Notes: generated from the sequence alone by a model not told the origin. A stretch of 64,000 nucleotides of DNA from Gloeocapsa sp. DLM2.Bin57 (GCA_007693955.1 RECR01000065.1:1-64000); one strand, 5' to 3'; numbered from the stretch's first letter, positions 1-10,338 are shown. A program made the numbers and translations.

Positions 1-755
1 AATGTAGATATCGATGTTTTTCCCAATGGTGGACGTGTTGACTTAGAACTTTATCAAGATAGCAATAATAATGGAAGACTAGATAGAGATGATCAACGTA
101 TCGATAGATCTAATACCAGTGGAAATCAGTCTCTCAATAATAGATTAGCACAAGGTACTTATTTTACTCACGTAGGTTTAGGAAGACTTAATCGTGGGGA
201 AGACGAGTTAAATTACGAGATAGAAATAGACACCAATAGCAATAATAATTCTAGACCACCTTTATTATTTGAGGAAAAAGCTACTAATTATGAAGTAGAA
301 TTCCGTCGAGGTAGTTATAGTAATGAAAGTTTTCTGATTCCTAATGAATTTGAACACGATATTTATACTTTTGAACTAACTCGCAGAACTAATGTAGATA
401 TCGATGTTTTTCCCAATGGTGGACGTGTTGACTTAGAACTTTATCAAGATAGCAATAATAATGGAAGACTAGATAGAGATGATCAACGTATCGATAGATC
501 TAATACCAGTGGAAATCAGTCTCTCAATAATAGATTAGCACAAGGTACTTATTTTACTCACGTAGGTTTAGGAAGACTTAATCGTGGGGAAGACGAGTTA
601 AATTACGAGATAGAAATAGACACCAATAGCAATAATAATTCTAGACCACCTTTATTATTTGAGGAAAAAGCTACTAATTATGAAGTAGAATTCCGTCGAG
701 GTAGTTATAGTAATGAAAGTTTTCTGATTCCTAATGAATTTGAACACGATATTTA
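1..755 (+). repeat. Perfect tandem duplication, 390-bp period
   Basis: Bases 1-365 and 391-755 are identical base for base. The spacing of 390 bp equals exactly 130 codons, so the reading frame is kept. Identity stops at 366 versus 756, where the third, diverged module begins. The left end of the repeat is cut by the window edge, so more copies may exist upstream. Confidence 0.95.
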
Positions 756-1167
756 CAAGATTGAACTAAATAGTAGAGAACAAATCAGAATATCTGCGCG
801 TCCTTTTAATGGTTCAGTTACCCTAGAACTATATCAAGACGATAATAATAATGGGGTATTAGACAGAGATGACGATCTCATCGAAACCTCTGATCATCAA
901 AGAGGTAGAGAAGTTCTCACAGATACAGTACCACGAGGTACTTACTTTGCTCATGTAGGTTTTTCTAAACTTAATAGTGGTGAAGATGAGTTAAACTATA
1001 GCATTGAAATTGAGACTAGTAGTAATAGTTCCCGAATAAGTTCTTTATCTGAGGAAATTATTAACTCTGATCAATTGGGTAGAAATAATAACAGCAATTC
1101 TTGGATTCCCATGGAATCGACAGAGGATGTTTATGGACTCAATGGTTTATCTGATAGTATTCTATAA
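1..1167 (+). CDS. Partial secreted repeat protein with PPC-like domains and calcium-binding loops (3' end)
   Basis: The reading frame is open from the left edge and ends at TAA 1165-1167, giving the last 388 residues of a larger protein. It consists of three modules of about 130 residues starting at bases 1, 391 and 781. Each module has a beta-rich pattern like bacterial pre-peptidase C-terminal (PPC) domains: a LELYQD strand, then a GTYF(T/A)HVG strand and an ELNY.IEI strand. Each also carries the loop DSNNNGRLDRDD or a variant, which fits a calcium-binding DxNxNGxxDxxD loop. The first two modules are almost identical and the third is diverged. The last 40 residues are Ser/Asn-rich without a recognised domain. 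The family suggests an exported surface or calcium-dependent protein; catalytic domains, if any, lie outside the window. The 3' end overlaps the convergent gene's stop region by a few bases. Confidence 0.75.
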   Translation, partial: NVDIDVFPNGGRVDLELYQDSNNNGRLDRDDQRIDRSNTSGNQSLNNRLAQGTYFTHVGLGRLNRGEDELNYEIEIDTNSNNNSRPPLLFEEKATNYEVEFRRGSYSNESFLIPNEFEHDIYTFELTRRTNVDIDVFPNGGRVDLELYQDSNNNGRLDRDDQRIDRSNTSGNQSLNNRLAQGTYFTHVGLGRLNRGEDELNYEIEIDTNSNNNSRPPLLFEEKATNYEVEFRRGSYSNESFLIPNEFEHDIYKIELNSREQIRISARPFNGSVTLELYQDDNNNGVLDRDDDLIETSDHQRGREVLTDTVPRGTYFAHVGFSKLNSGEDELNYSIEIETSSNSSRISSLSEEIINSDQLGRNNNSNSWIPMESTEDVYGLNGLSDSIL

Positions 1168-1674
1168 ACAAGAGGATTGATAATCCCTTAACCAGAGACG
1201 AATAGCAGAAGCGATCGCACTTTGATTACTTTCACGGGGTGGGGTGAGTAGTTGATCGGTTTGATTAGCTGAAAGTAAAAAGAAAAAATCCCACCCTTGT
1301 TGAGTTTCTACTAAAAATAACCAATGGAAACCTTGGGTTTCTACTCCTCGATTTTGTACATATATTCTCTCTAGGGTGGTAAAAAATATTTGTGTGGGTG
1401 AATCGTCAAAGACTCTAGTATATTGAAGTTGAGGTAAGGGTAAAGGTTGAAATTCTGGTTGAGATACCGCTATGATATGACGAATTTGTAGATTAGAAAT
1501 ATCTAAAGGTTGTCCACTGCGTATAACTCTATTGGTATAGTTGGGTAAGTCTTCTAACAGTTGTTTTGTCAGTTGGTTGATATCTTCAGTACAAATGGGT
1601 TGAGAATGACTAGGTATAGTCATGAGATTAATCCCTAATAAGATAATCATAGCCTGGATAACTGTTTTAAACAT
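1162..1674 (-). CDS. Hypothetical exported protein, 170 aa
   Basis: The N-terminus (MFKTVIQAMIILLGINLMTIPSHSQ) has a hydrophobic stretch ending at a plausible SPase I site (SHS/Q), so the product is probably periplasmic. The rest is a small mixed domain with an aromatic-rich centre and a C-terminal Cys. I recognise no family. Its ATG directly follows the pyrF stop codon (TAG then ATG), so it is the third gene of a tyrS-pyrF-hypothetical operon and is probably translationally coupled. It converges with the repeat-protein gene on the other strand and their stop codons almost touch. Confidence 0.7.
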   Translation of the reverse strand: MFKTVIQAMIILLGINLMTIPSHSQPICTEDINQLTKQLLEDLPNYTNRVIRSGQPLDISNLQIRHIIAVSQPEFQPLPLPQLQYTRVFDDSPTQIFFTTLERIYVQNRGVETQGFHWLFLVETQQGWDFFFLLSANQTDQLLTPPRESNQSAIASAIRLWLRDYQSSCL

Positions 1675-2388
1675 CTAGATTACCGCTAACTCAGCTTGAA
1701 GATTTTCCCACGCTATTTGAGGGTTAGTGGTTTGAGTTAAAGGACGTCCAATCACTAAATAATCAGCACCTGCTTTAATCGCTTCTGAAGGTGTTAGAGT
1801 TCTACTCTGGTCATCATTTTGACTTAATTTTGACCATTTTGGTCTTACTCCAGGACAAACCAATAAGAAGTCTTGGTTACAGCTTTCTCTAAGTTGTTGG
1901 ACTTCTTGGGGTGAACAAACTACCCCATTTAAACCAGCTTCTTGACCTAAAAGCGCCATTTTTAAGACGTATTCGGGTAATTCTAGGGGTATTCCTAAAT
2001 CAAAGGCTAAATCACGAGAGTTTAAGCTAGTTAACAGGGTAATTCCTAATAGTTTCGGGATAGGTTGTCTAGGATCAAAAGCTGTTTGAGCGGCTTGTAA
2101 GGCTTTTCTCCCCGCGGTAATATGGAGAGTGAGTAAATCTACTTGATAACGTTGCGCACAACGACAAGCACCAGCTATAGTATTGGGGATATCGTGTAAT
2201 TTTAGGTCTAGAAAAATCCGTTTTTCTCTCTCTTTGAGTTTAGTTAGAATAACAGGACCTGTAGCGACAAAGAGTTCTAAACCTACTTTCCAGAAACTGA
2301 CTTCAGGAAGAAGATCAACTAGGGCGATCGCTTCTTCTAGAGTAGGTACGTCTAAAGGTACAATAATTTTATCGAGATTATTACTCAT
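1675..2388 (-). CDS. pyrF: Orotidine 5'-phosphate decarboxylase
   Basis: Catalyses the last step of UMP synthesis, OMP to UMP plus CO2, in the cytoplasm. At 237 aa it has the usual size of the short bacterial form. The signature [10 protein letters not shown], with the catalytic Asp-Lys-Asp set, lies near residues 60-70, and the C-terminal phosphate-binding segment reads YLVIGRPLT. The N-terminus ([13 protein letters not shown]) is the typical first beta strand. The start codon overlaps the tyrS stop in an ATGA arrangement, which implies co-transcription and translational coupling. Confidence 0.97.
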   Translation of the reverse strand: MSNNLDKIIVPLDVPTLEEAIALVDLLPEVSFWKVGLELFVATGPVILTKLKEREKRIFLDLKLHDIPNTIAGACRCAQRYQVDLLTLHITAGRKALQAAQTAFDPRQPIPKLLGITLLTSLNSRDLAFDLGIPLELPEYVLKMALLGQEAGLNGVVCSPQEVQQLRESCNQDFLLVCPGVRPKWSKLSQNDDQSRTLTPSEAIKAGADYLVIGRPLTQTTNPQIAWENLQAELAVI

Positions 2389-3596
2389 GGTACTAAACGC
2401 ACAAATTTCTTTTTACCTACTTGTAAAACGCGATCGCACAATTCCTCGGGAGTAGCAAAAGTCGTCTCTACCTGATCCAGGCGATCGCCATCTAATTTTA
2501 CAGCACCTCCTTGAATTTGTCTTCTCCCTTCACCGCTACTTTGACATAATCCACTCGCACTTAACAGATAAAATAGCTTCACAGGGAATTTGACTTCAGA
2601 CAGAGAATATTCCTTAATCCCTTCTGTGGAAGCGGTTTTACCTCCTAAGACTATTTCCATCGCGTTAGTTTGCGCTTGAATTGCTGCATTTTCCCCATGA
2701 TATTGACTAACTATGTTCAATGCTAAAAGTTTTTGCGCTTCTCTAGGGTTATCGGGAAGATCTTCTAAGGAAAGATTGGTTAATAACTCAAAATAGTCTT
2801 TTAATAACTTATCGGGGGTTTTCTCTAATTTAGAGTACATCGAGAGAGGATCTTCGGTTAAACCTACATAATTATGGAGAGATTTAGACATTTTTTGCTC
2901 TCCATCTGTACCAACCAAGATAGGTAATAATAGACCAAATTGAGGTTTTTTACCGAAATGACGTTGTAAATCACGACCAACAGCGATATTAAATTTTTGA
3001 TCAGTTCCCCCTAATTCTACATCTGCTTCTACCATTACTGAATCATAACCCTGCATCAAAGGATAGAGAAACTCGTGGAGAAAAATCGGGTTTTCTTGTT
3101 CATAACGTTGGGAAAAACCCTCTTTAGCTAGCATTTGGGAAACAGTCATAGTAGATAATAACTCTAGAATCTTTCCTAAATCTAGCTTCGATAACCACTC
3201 AGAGTTATAACGAATTTCTAACCTTTCTGGATTGTCAAAATCGAGAATTGGTTTTAACTGATTGAGATAATCTTGAGCATTTTCTTGTACTTCTGTTGGG
3301 GTTAATTGACGACGAACTTCTGATTTTCCCGTTGGATCACCAATTCTGGCGGTAAAATCCCCTATAATAACCACAGCTGTATGTCCTGCGTCTTGAAAAG
3401 CTCTCAATTTGCGAAAAGGGATACTATGACCTAAGTGTAATTGTGTTCCTGTAGGATCAATCCCTAGTTTAATCCGCAAAGGGCGATCGCTTTGTTGCAA
3501 AATGTTAACTAAATTTTCTTCGGGTTGATCGGGAAAAATCTCGACAGTTCCGCGTTTTAGCCAATTTAAGTTAAGTTGTTGTTGTTGATCTCTCAT
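2385..3596 (-). CDS. tyrS: Tyrosyl-tRNA synthetase
   Basis: Charges tRNA-Tyr with tyrosine in the cytoplasm. The class I HIGH-type motif appears as HLGHS near residue 54, and the KMSKS loop is present near residue 236. The last 70 residues form an S4-like RNA-binding domain ([19 protein letters not shown]). Length (403 aa) matches the TyrZ/TyrRS-2 type common in cyanobacteria. First gene of the tyrS-pyrF-hypothetical operon. It diverges from the metallo-beta-lactamase gene, with about 64 bases between the two start codons to hold both promoters. Confidence 0.97.
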   Translation of the reverse strand: MRDQQQQLNLNWLKRGTVEIFPDQPEENLVNILQQSDRPLRIKLGIDPTGTQLHLGHSIPFRKLRAFQDAGHTAVVIIGDFTARIGDPTGKSEVRRQLTPTEVQENAQDYLNQLKPILDFDNPERLEIRYNSEWLSKLDLGKILELLSTMTVSQMLAKEGFSQRYEQENPIFLHEFLYPLMQGYDSVMVEADVELGGTDQKFNIAVGRDLQRHFGKKPQFGLLLPILVGTDGEQKMSKSLHNYVGLTEDPLSMYSKLEKTPDKLLKDYFELLTNLSLEDLPDNPREAQKLLALNIVSQYHGENAAIQAQTNAMEIVLGGKTASTEGIKEYSLSEVKFPVKLFYLLSASGLCQSSGEGRRQIQGGAVKLDGDRLDQVETTFATPEELCDRVLQVGKKKFVRLVP

Positions 3597-3660
3597 TAGT
3601 TAGGTTAACAGCAGTGTACAATATTAGCTCAAAAGGTGATAATTAACATTCTACCGATTT

Positions 3661-5268
3661 ATGACCCTTGCCCAACATCAGCTATCTTGCTATACCTATG
3701 GTGTAGGTCATAACAGTACCGAAGGACTCTGTTTATTAATCAATTTCGGTACGTATCGTCTTTTGCTCGATTGCGGTTTAAAAACGATAGAATCATTACT
3801 CAGAGAGGATAAAACCCCCGCAGATTGGGTAATCTGTAGTCATGCTCACAGTGACCACGCTCAAGGTATATTAGCACTACATCAAGCTTATCCTGACATC
3901 CCTATTTACGCTAGTGAAGTCACAGCTAAACTCCTCCCTCTCAATTGGTTAACTTCAGAAGTTCCCCCCAATTTATGTCAGACTATCCCATGGCGATCGC
4001 CTTTGCAACTTAATCAACATCTGTCAGTAGAATTATTCCCCGCGGGACATTTACCTGGAGCATCTTGTATATTATTAAAGTATAAAACTCCTATACGTAC
4101 TTATACAATCTTTTATACGGGTGATTTTTGTCTCTCCAATTTACAACTAGTAGAAGGATTATCTCTAGATACTATCAGGGGAATTAATCCCGATGTGTTA
4201 ATTGTAGAAGGAACTTATGGTACTTCTCGTCATCCCCATCGACGTCAACAGGAAAAACACCTAATGGAAATTCTTAAACAAGGGATTGATAGCAATAGAA
4301 GTATTTTACTACCTGTTCCTCTATTAGGTTTAGCCCAAGAAATTCTCAAATTACTGCGATCGCATTATTTATTCACAGGGAAAGATATTGATATTTGGGT
4401 AGATCAAAGAGTAGCGATCGCTTGTAACCAATATCTGGAGATTCTCCCCTATTTACCTTCTACTGTGCAAAATTTCGCTAAACATCAACCCTTATTCTGG
4501 GATGATAGAGTATGTCCAAGAATGGGTCAATTATCTCCTCAACAGATTCCTAACCTAGGTCAAAATCCCTCAATTGTCGTCGCTTATTATCAAAGTGATT
4601 GGCTGAATTATTGTCACTCTGGTAACTGGTTAATCTTAGTTCCCCAACAACATTATACAGAAGATTTAGCCCAACTAGCAGAAACCAGAGATAACCTGAA
4701 ATTAGACACTTACCTACTAGCTGAACACAGCGATAGTCGCAATACCATTCAACTAATCCATAACCTTCGACCACAGCATATCATCTTTGTCCACGGATCA
4801 CCTAATTATCTAGGGGATTTAACTAGTTTAGAAGAGTTACAAAACCGTTATCAATTACACTCCCCCAATCAAAATGTTTTAGTGGATTTACCCCTAGGGG
4901 AAAAATTTATTCAACCTACCATACCCCGTCAAAACCAATACGAAGGAGAATTAAACGAAGATAACTCTCAAGTCACCATCACTCTACCCCAACAAATTAC
5001 TAGCGATCCTCGTTGGTTGAGTTTCTCTGATACTGGTATCGTAGAAGCACGTTGGCAAGGAGAAGAGTTACTTATTAGGGGTGTATCTCAAAGAGAATTA
5101 GTCCAACAAAGCAATCAAGGTAAAAAACCTACTGATATCGATTGTTGCAATACTTGTTATTATTTTAGGGGTCAACGCTGTTGGAATCAAGCATCTCCCC
5201 TATATGGATTTAAGGTTACACCCGATGGTTGTTGTCCCGTCTTTGAACCAAAAATAAGCTCAAATTGA
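3661..5268 (+). CDS. MBL-fold hydrolase (beta-CASP-like) with Cys-rich C-terminus
   Basis: The N-terminal metallo-beta-lactamase domain shows the metal-binding motif HAHSDH at residues 61-66, GHLPGA near 140, YTGDF near 160 and a C-terminal HGSP. The middle (about 180-350) resembles the beta-CASP insertion of RNA-processing nucleases of the CPSF/YSH1 type, so a role in RNA cleavage is an inference from family. The last 45 residues hold a cysteine cluster (DCCNTCYYF, RCW, GCCPVF), suggesting an extra metal or Fe-S site. No clear Shine-Dalgarno precedes the ATG. 535 aa; cytoplasmic. Close homologues probably exist in other cyanobacteria. Confidence 0.85.
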   Translation: MTLAQHQLSCYTYGVGHNSTEGLCLLINFGTYRLLLDCGLKTIESLLREDKTPADWVICSHAHSDHAQGILALHQAYPDIPIYASEVTAKLLPLNWLTSEVPPNLCQTIPWRSPLQLNQHLSVELFPAGHLPGASCILLKYKTPIRTYTIFYTGDFCLSNLQLVEGLSLDTIRGINPDVLIVEGTYGTSRHPHRRQQEKHLMEILKQGIDSNRSILLPVPLLGLAQEILKLLRSHYLFTGKDIDIWVDQRVAIACNQYLEILPYLPSTVQNFAKHQPLFWDDRVCPRMGQLSPQQIPNLGQNPSIVVAYYQSDWLNYCHSGNWLILVPQQHYTEDLAQLAETRDNLKLDTYLLAEHSDSRNTIQLIHNLRPQHIIFVHGSPNYLGDLTSLEELQNRYQLHSPNQNVLVDLPLGEKFIQPTIPRQNQYEGELNEDNSQVTITLPQQITSDPRWLSFSDTGIVEARWQGEELLIRGVSQRELVQQSNQGKKPTDIDCCNTCYYFRGQRCWNQASPLYGFKVTPDGCCPVFEPKISSN

Positions 5269-5293
5269 TTCTAACATCTAATCAAAACACACT

Positions 5294-5323
5294 GGAAAGT
5301 CCACTGTCAAGAGTGGATTTTCC
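5294..5323 (+). terminator. Hairpin downstream of the MBL hydrolase gene
   Basis: GGAAAGTCCACT and AGTGGATTTTCC form a 12-bp stem with one G-T pair around a 6-base loop. It lies 26 bases after the stop codon. There is only a short T-run inside the 3' arm, so termination is likely but not certain. The rest of the gap to the psaD terminator (5324-5512) has no gene that I can support, only pyrimidine-rich low-complexity sequence. Confidence 0.5.
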
Positions 5324-5514
5324 CGACTTAGCTTTAGTTTCAAATATATAGCACTAGGGAATAAGGGCGATCGCTTATCGAATTGTACAGTGAGAGCATG
5401 ATCAAGTGGTGGAAACAAAAGCAGCAACCTTCATTCTTCCCACACTCCCCCATCTCTTCCTCCTCCCTTTTGTAGAGTTCCCTAACTCAAGTAGCGCTAT
5501 AAATATTAAGGGAC

Positions 5515-5544
5515 AAAAAAATCCCCATCCCGATCAGGAAGGGG
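5515..5544 (-). terminator. Rho-independent terminator of psaD
   Basis: On the minus strand CCCCTTCC, a short loop, and GGATGGGG form a stem with one mismatch, followed by a run of seven T. It begins about 20 bases after the psaD stop. Confidence 0.8.
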
Positions 5545-5565
5545 AAGAAATTACTAATTGATTGA

Positions 5566-5991
5566 CTACACTTCGTAGGGAGCTTTACCCGAGAACTTCA
5601 AGGTAGCAGGCTCAGGATTGTTACCAATTTTGCGCTCGATTTTACCGTTATATTCCCGTCCTTGGTTAACTTTTTCAGGGAAAACACCATCAGCGGGGTG
5701 AAGATATTGTATTTCACCATTGGGATAAACGCGATAGATTTTATAGTCTTCCATTTTGGGCTTAAATTTGGTACGTAACTGAGTACCGAGTGCTAAACAT
5801 TGTTCTTTACGAGCAAAATAAAGAAGATTTTCACCTTCGTGCATAATTGCCGCCCCACCTGTAGGCATTTCAAAAACTTGCTCTTGAGAACTAGTCCAAG
5901 TGATCGCGTATTTTTCCTCTCTGTCAGCAGCAGATAATAAACCACCAGTACTACCGCCAAATTTAGGAGTTTGTCCTGTAAGTTCTGTCAT
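5566..5991 (-). CDS. psaD: Photosystem I subunit II (PsaD)
   Basis: Stromal-side PSI subunit that forms the ferredoxin docking site together with PsaC and PsaE. The 141-aa sequence follows the family along its whole length: an N-terminal [18 protein letters not shown], a basic central part ([17 protein letters not shown]), and a C-terminal [12 protein letters not shown]...[13 protein letters not shown]. Single gene with its own terminator. The upstream gap (5992-6166) probably holds the promoter. No membrane segment, as expected. Confidence 0.98.
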   Translation of the reverse strand: MTELTGQTPKFGGSTGGLLSAADREEKYAITWTSSQEQVFEMPTGGAAIMHEGENLLYFARKEQCLALGTQLRTKFKPKMEDYKIYRVYPNGEIQYLHPADGVFPEKVNQGREYNGKIERKIGNNPEPATLKFSGKAPYEV

Positions 5992-6160
5992 AACTTTCTC
6001 TCACTGATTTTTTGTTAAGTTAAACGGTGGATAATAGCAAGCTCCACTTTAGGTTATATTACCCTTCCTTTTTCACTCTCTGATCAAAATGTCAAGAACT
6101 GTAACAATAGAGCTAGGAAAAGATGTTTTAGCCTAACATCAAGTCTAGGAGTCAATGTAA

Positions 6161-7276
<1,116 letters not shown>

Positions 7277-7278
7277 CA

Positions 7279-7851
7279 ATGATCACACTTAATCTCAAAC
7301 CTCTAATTGTCCTTAACCCTGAACAGTTTTATCGATTGTGCGTCGCTAATCCCGATACTAAATTAGAACTTGATGCTCAGGGAGATTTGATTATTATGTC
7401 TCCTACAGGTGGAGAAAGTGGAATACGTAACCAAAAATTAACGATGCGTTTAGGTATCTGGGCTGAGTTAAACGCTACAGGAGTTGCTTTTGATTCATCT
7501 ACTATGTTTCAACTTCCTAACGGCGCATTACGCTCCCCTGATGCAGCTTGGATATTATCCTCTCGTTGGCAACTTTTGCCGAAAACTGCTAGAGAAGGTT
7601 TTCCCCGAATTTGTCCCGATTTTGTGACTGAGTTACGTAGTCAAAGTGATAATCTAACCTCGTTACAGGCAAAAATGCAAGAATATATTGATAATGGAAT
7701 TAGTTTAGGTTGGTTAATTGATCCTTATAATAAACAGGTAGAAATTTATCGTCCTTCACAAGCTAAACAGGTTCTGCATAATCCTAGTGAACTCTCAGGC
7801 GAAGCTATTTTGCCTAACTTTGTTCTATCTTTAGAGGGAATTATTAACTAA
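7279..7851 (+). CDS. Uma2 family (DUF820) endonuclease-like protein
   Basis: This 190-aa protein matches the Uma2/DUF820 family, a PD-(D/E)XK-fold group greatly expanded in cyanobacteria. Visible hallmarks are EL(D)..GDLIIMSPTGG near the N-terminus, LRSPDAAW near residue 76, PDFVTELRSQSD near 112-123 and a C-terminal GWLIDPYNKQVEIYRP. The substrate is unknown for the family. Its position inside the formaldehyde operon is unusual: two bases after frmA, and overlapping fghA by one base. It may be carried passively or may share regulation. Confidence 0.88.
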   Translation: MITLNLKPLIVLNPEQFYRLCVANPDTKLELDAQGDLIIMSPTGGESGIRNQKLTMRLGIWAELNATGVAFDSSTMFQLPNGALRSPDAAWILSSRWQLLPKTAREGFPRICPDFVTELRSQSDNLTSLQAKMQEYIDNGISLGWLIDPYNKQVEIYRPSQAKQVLHNPSELSGEAILPNFVLSLEGIIN

Positions 7852-8705
7852 TGTCGTCTCAACTTAATCTAGTAAGTGAACATCTTTGTTTTGGAGGTAA
7901 CCTCGCCTATTACCGTCATTATTCCCACTGCTGTAATAGTAATATGTCTTTTTCCATCTTTTTACCTCCTCAATCCCTCCAGCAAACATTACCAGTACTT
8001 TATTATCTCTCTGGTTTGACTTGTACTCCTGAAAATTTTACGGTTAAAGCCGGTGCGCAAAGATACGCCGCTGAACATGGTTTAATTATAGTTGCTCCTG
8101 ATACTAGTCCTCGTGACACGGGAATACCAGGAGAAAGCGATCGCTTCGACCTTGGCTCTGGTGCTAGTTTTTATGTAGATGCTATCATCTCCCCTTGGTG
8201 TGATTATTATCAGATGTACAGTTATCTAACCCAAGAATTACCAGCAGTAATTAAAGCTAACTTCCCCATTATTCCCACAAAACAAGGTATTTTCGGACAT
8301 TCTATGGGAGGACATGGCGCCTTAGTCGCCGCTTTGCGCAATCCTAATCAATATCTCTCGGTTTCAGCTTTTGCGCCTATAACTGCTCCCTCTCTTGGGG
8401 TTTGGGGAAAACAAGCTTTTACTACCTATTTGGGATCAGATCCTAGTCTCTGGGAAAATTATGACGCATCTAAATTAGTGAGCAAAAATCAACTGCCTAC
8501 TACTATACTCATAGATCAGGGTACAGCTGATCAATTTTATCAAGAGCAACAATTATTACCCGAAGTATTTCAAGAAGCTTGTCAAAAAGCAGGACAAAAG
8601 TTAGAATTGCGTTTACAACCAGGATATGACCATAGTTACTTTATGGTAGCTAGTTTTATTGGCGATCATCTCCGTCATCACGCTCAAATCTTATCTTCTT
8701 TATGA
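7851..8705 (+). CDS. fghA: S-formylglutathione hydrolase
   Basis: Hydrolyses S-formylglutathione to formate and glutathione, the step after frmA. It is an alpha/beta hydrolase of the esterase D type. The nucleophile elbow is GHSMGGHGAL near residue 148, with the acid in DQGTADQF and the base His in GYDHSYF near the C-terminus. The conserved LSGLTCTPENF segment is near 53. 284 aa is the usual size. The start overlaps the Uma2 stop by one base, and the end overlaps the next gene by four bases (ATGA). Confidence 0.96.
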   Translation: MSSQLNLVSEHLCFGGNLAYYRHYSHCCNSNMSFSIFLPPQSLQQTLPVLYYLSGLTCTPENFTVKAGAQRYAAEHGLIIVAPDTSPRDTGIPGESDRFDLGSGASFYVDAIISPWCDYYQMYSYLTQELPAVIKANFPIIPTKQGIFGHSMGGHGALVAALRNPNQYLSVSAFAPITAPSLGVWGKQAFTTYLGSDPSLWENYDASKLVSKNQLPTTILIDQGTADQFYQEQQLLPEVFQEACQKAGQKLELRLQPGYDHSYFMVASFIGDHLRHHAQILSSL

Positions 8706-9061
8706 CTCAAAAACGCTTAATTATTGAAATGGGTATGGGAGTGGATCAACATGGACAAGATCCTACCACAGCTGCGGCTAGAGCAGTACGTAACGCGATC
8801 GCTCATAACGCTTTACCAGGAGTTTGGGAAGTCGCAGGTTTAGATCATCCCGAGCAAATGATTGTAGAAGTTAAAGTAGCTGTACCCTATGCTAATCAAG
8901 TTAGAGAAGAAGAGGTACTAGGAGTACTTCCTTTTGGTCAAAAAACCCTTACCCTGAGTGAAGGTGGTATGATCGTCGAAGGTAGAGCCATTGCTTCTCT
9001 AAATGATAAAAATGCCGATATGTTGATCGCTGTTGCTGCTGTTACTGTCATTATTCCTTAA
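8702..9061 (+). CDS. Lin0512 family protein
   Basis: Small (119 aa) conserved protein matching the Lin0512 family. It starts KRLIIEMGMGVDQHGQDPT, followed by TAAARAVRNAIAHNALPG, the pattern of that family. No biochemical role is established. Its ATGA overlap with fghA places it firmly in the frmA-Uma2-fghA operon, so a link to formaldehyde or formyl-thiol metabolism is a reasonable inference. It converges with hemW, eight bases away, with no obvious terminator hairpin between them. Confidence 0.85.
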   Translation: MTQKRLIIEMGMGVDQHGQDPTTAAARAVRNAIAHNALPGVWEVAGLDHPEQMIVEVKVAVPYANQVREEEVLGVLPFGQKTLTLSEGGMIVEGRAIASLNDKNADMLIAVAAVTVIIP

Positions 9062-9068
9062 TCTTATC

Positions 9069-10244
9069 TTAATAGTCTAATCTGGCAAATAAACTAGCGA
9101 GGATGGTATTAGAAAATAATAAACCTTCGGGGTCTTGTAACCTCATTCTCTGATCAACAATTTCTACCCATCCTTTTTCTAAATAAGGAGAAACAGTCTC
9201 TAGGATAATCTCGCGAATCGGATTAGAGAAGGATGAGAGCTTTACTCCTTCAGTTAAGCGTAAACCCAACATCAGGGTTTCTAAAACCCGATCAGACTCT
9301 CTAAGAGGCTCTGATTCCATAGGACAATTGGACTCTAACCAGTTATAATATTCTCGGCGAGTGCGTGGACGAGTAAAACGAACCCCATTGACGTAACTAG
9401 CTGCTCCCATACCAAAAGCGTAATAAGGACGATTTTCCCAATAAACCCGATTATGACGACACTGATAACCTGGTTTAGCGTAATTAGAAATCTCATAATG
9501 TTGATAACCCGCAGTGGTAAGCATTTGTTGTGCTAGTTTATACATGGCGGCTGTGGTAGTATCGGTAGGTAAGGGTTGTTCTCCTGGTTGATAACGCTTA
9601 CCAAAGACTGTAACCGGTTCTAAAACTAAATCATAACAGGAAAGATGATCAGGGTTAGCCGCGATCGCCTTAGTCAATGATTCTTCCCAATCTGCTAAAG
9701 TTTGGTTCGGTAAACCCGAAATTAAGTCTAGACTAAAGTTAAATGTTCCTATATTCTGGATTAGAGCGATCGCTTCGACAACATCCTCTAGATTATGCGA
9801 TCGTCCGCAAGTTTCTAATAATTTAGCTTGAAACCCTTGTACACCTAAACTTAGACGATTAATCCCCAATTCTTGATAAGCTTGTAGCTTAGCTAAATCA
9901 AAAGTACCAGGATCTATTTCTAGGGAAATTTCCGCACCTTGAGCTATGCCCAATTTTTGGTTTAATTTTGTTAAGATATATTCTAGATTGTAAATCGATA
10001 GTAAAGAGGGAGTCCCTCCACCAAAAAAAACCGTAGTTAGGGGTTTATCTCCAACATCAAGAAAATTTATTTCTTTACCTATAGCTTCTACATATTCTCG
10101 AATCATCTCTGACTCGTCAGGTAAAGCTTTTACTCCCACAACCGAGATGGGGAAATCACAATAATAACAACGACGACGACAAAAAGGGATATGTATATAA
10201 GCTGCTTGAGGAATCTCTAAAGCTAAACATGATTCATTAATCAT
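9069..10244 (-). CDS. hemW: HemW-type radical SAM protein (HemN-like)
   Basis: The radical SAM motif CRRRCYYC occupies residues 22-29, followed directly by DF as in HemW, which is a heme chaperone, rather than by CxC as in true HemN coproporphyrinogen dehydrogenase. FFGGGTPSLL near 75 is the SAM-binding GGE-type motif. The C-terminal HemN domain follows (YEISNYAKPGYQCRHN, then YWENRPYYAFGMGAASY). 391 aa, cytoplasmic. Many such genes are annotated as oxygen-independent coproporphyrinogen III oxidase, but the motif favours HemW. Confidence 0.92.
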   Translation of the reverse strand: MINESCLALEIPQAAYIHIPFCRRRCYYCDFPISVVGVKALPDESEMIREYVEAIGKEINFLDVGDKPLTTVFFGGGTPSLLSIYNLEYILTKLNQKLGIAQGAEISLEIDPGTFDLAKLQAYQELGINRLSLGVQGFQAKLLETCGRSHNLEDVVEAIALIQNIGTFNFSLDLISGLPNQTLADWEESLTKAIAANPDHLSCYDLVLEPVTVFGKRYQPGEQPLPTDTTTAAMYKLAQQMLTTAGYQHYEISNYAKPGYQCRHNRVYWENRPYYAFGMGAASYVNGVRFTRPRTRREYYNWLESNCPMESEPLRESDRVLETLMLGLRLTEGVKLSSFSNPIREIILETVSPYLEKGWVEIVDQRMRLQDPEGLLFSNTILASLFARLDY

Positions 10245-10338
10245 ACATTCTTGGTGTTAATTTCCCTAACCATGTTCAATTATAATAGAGACAATCAGAA
10301 GACTCAGACAAGTTTTTTAGCAACCATATAACTATTGG

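Noticed and set aside
1-755. Tandem repeat as CRISPR or insertion sequence
   Set aside because: The period is 390 bases, in frame with one protein, with no inverted ends and no transposase.
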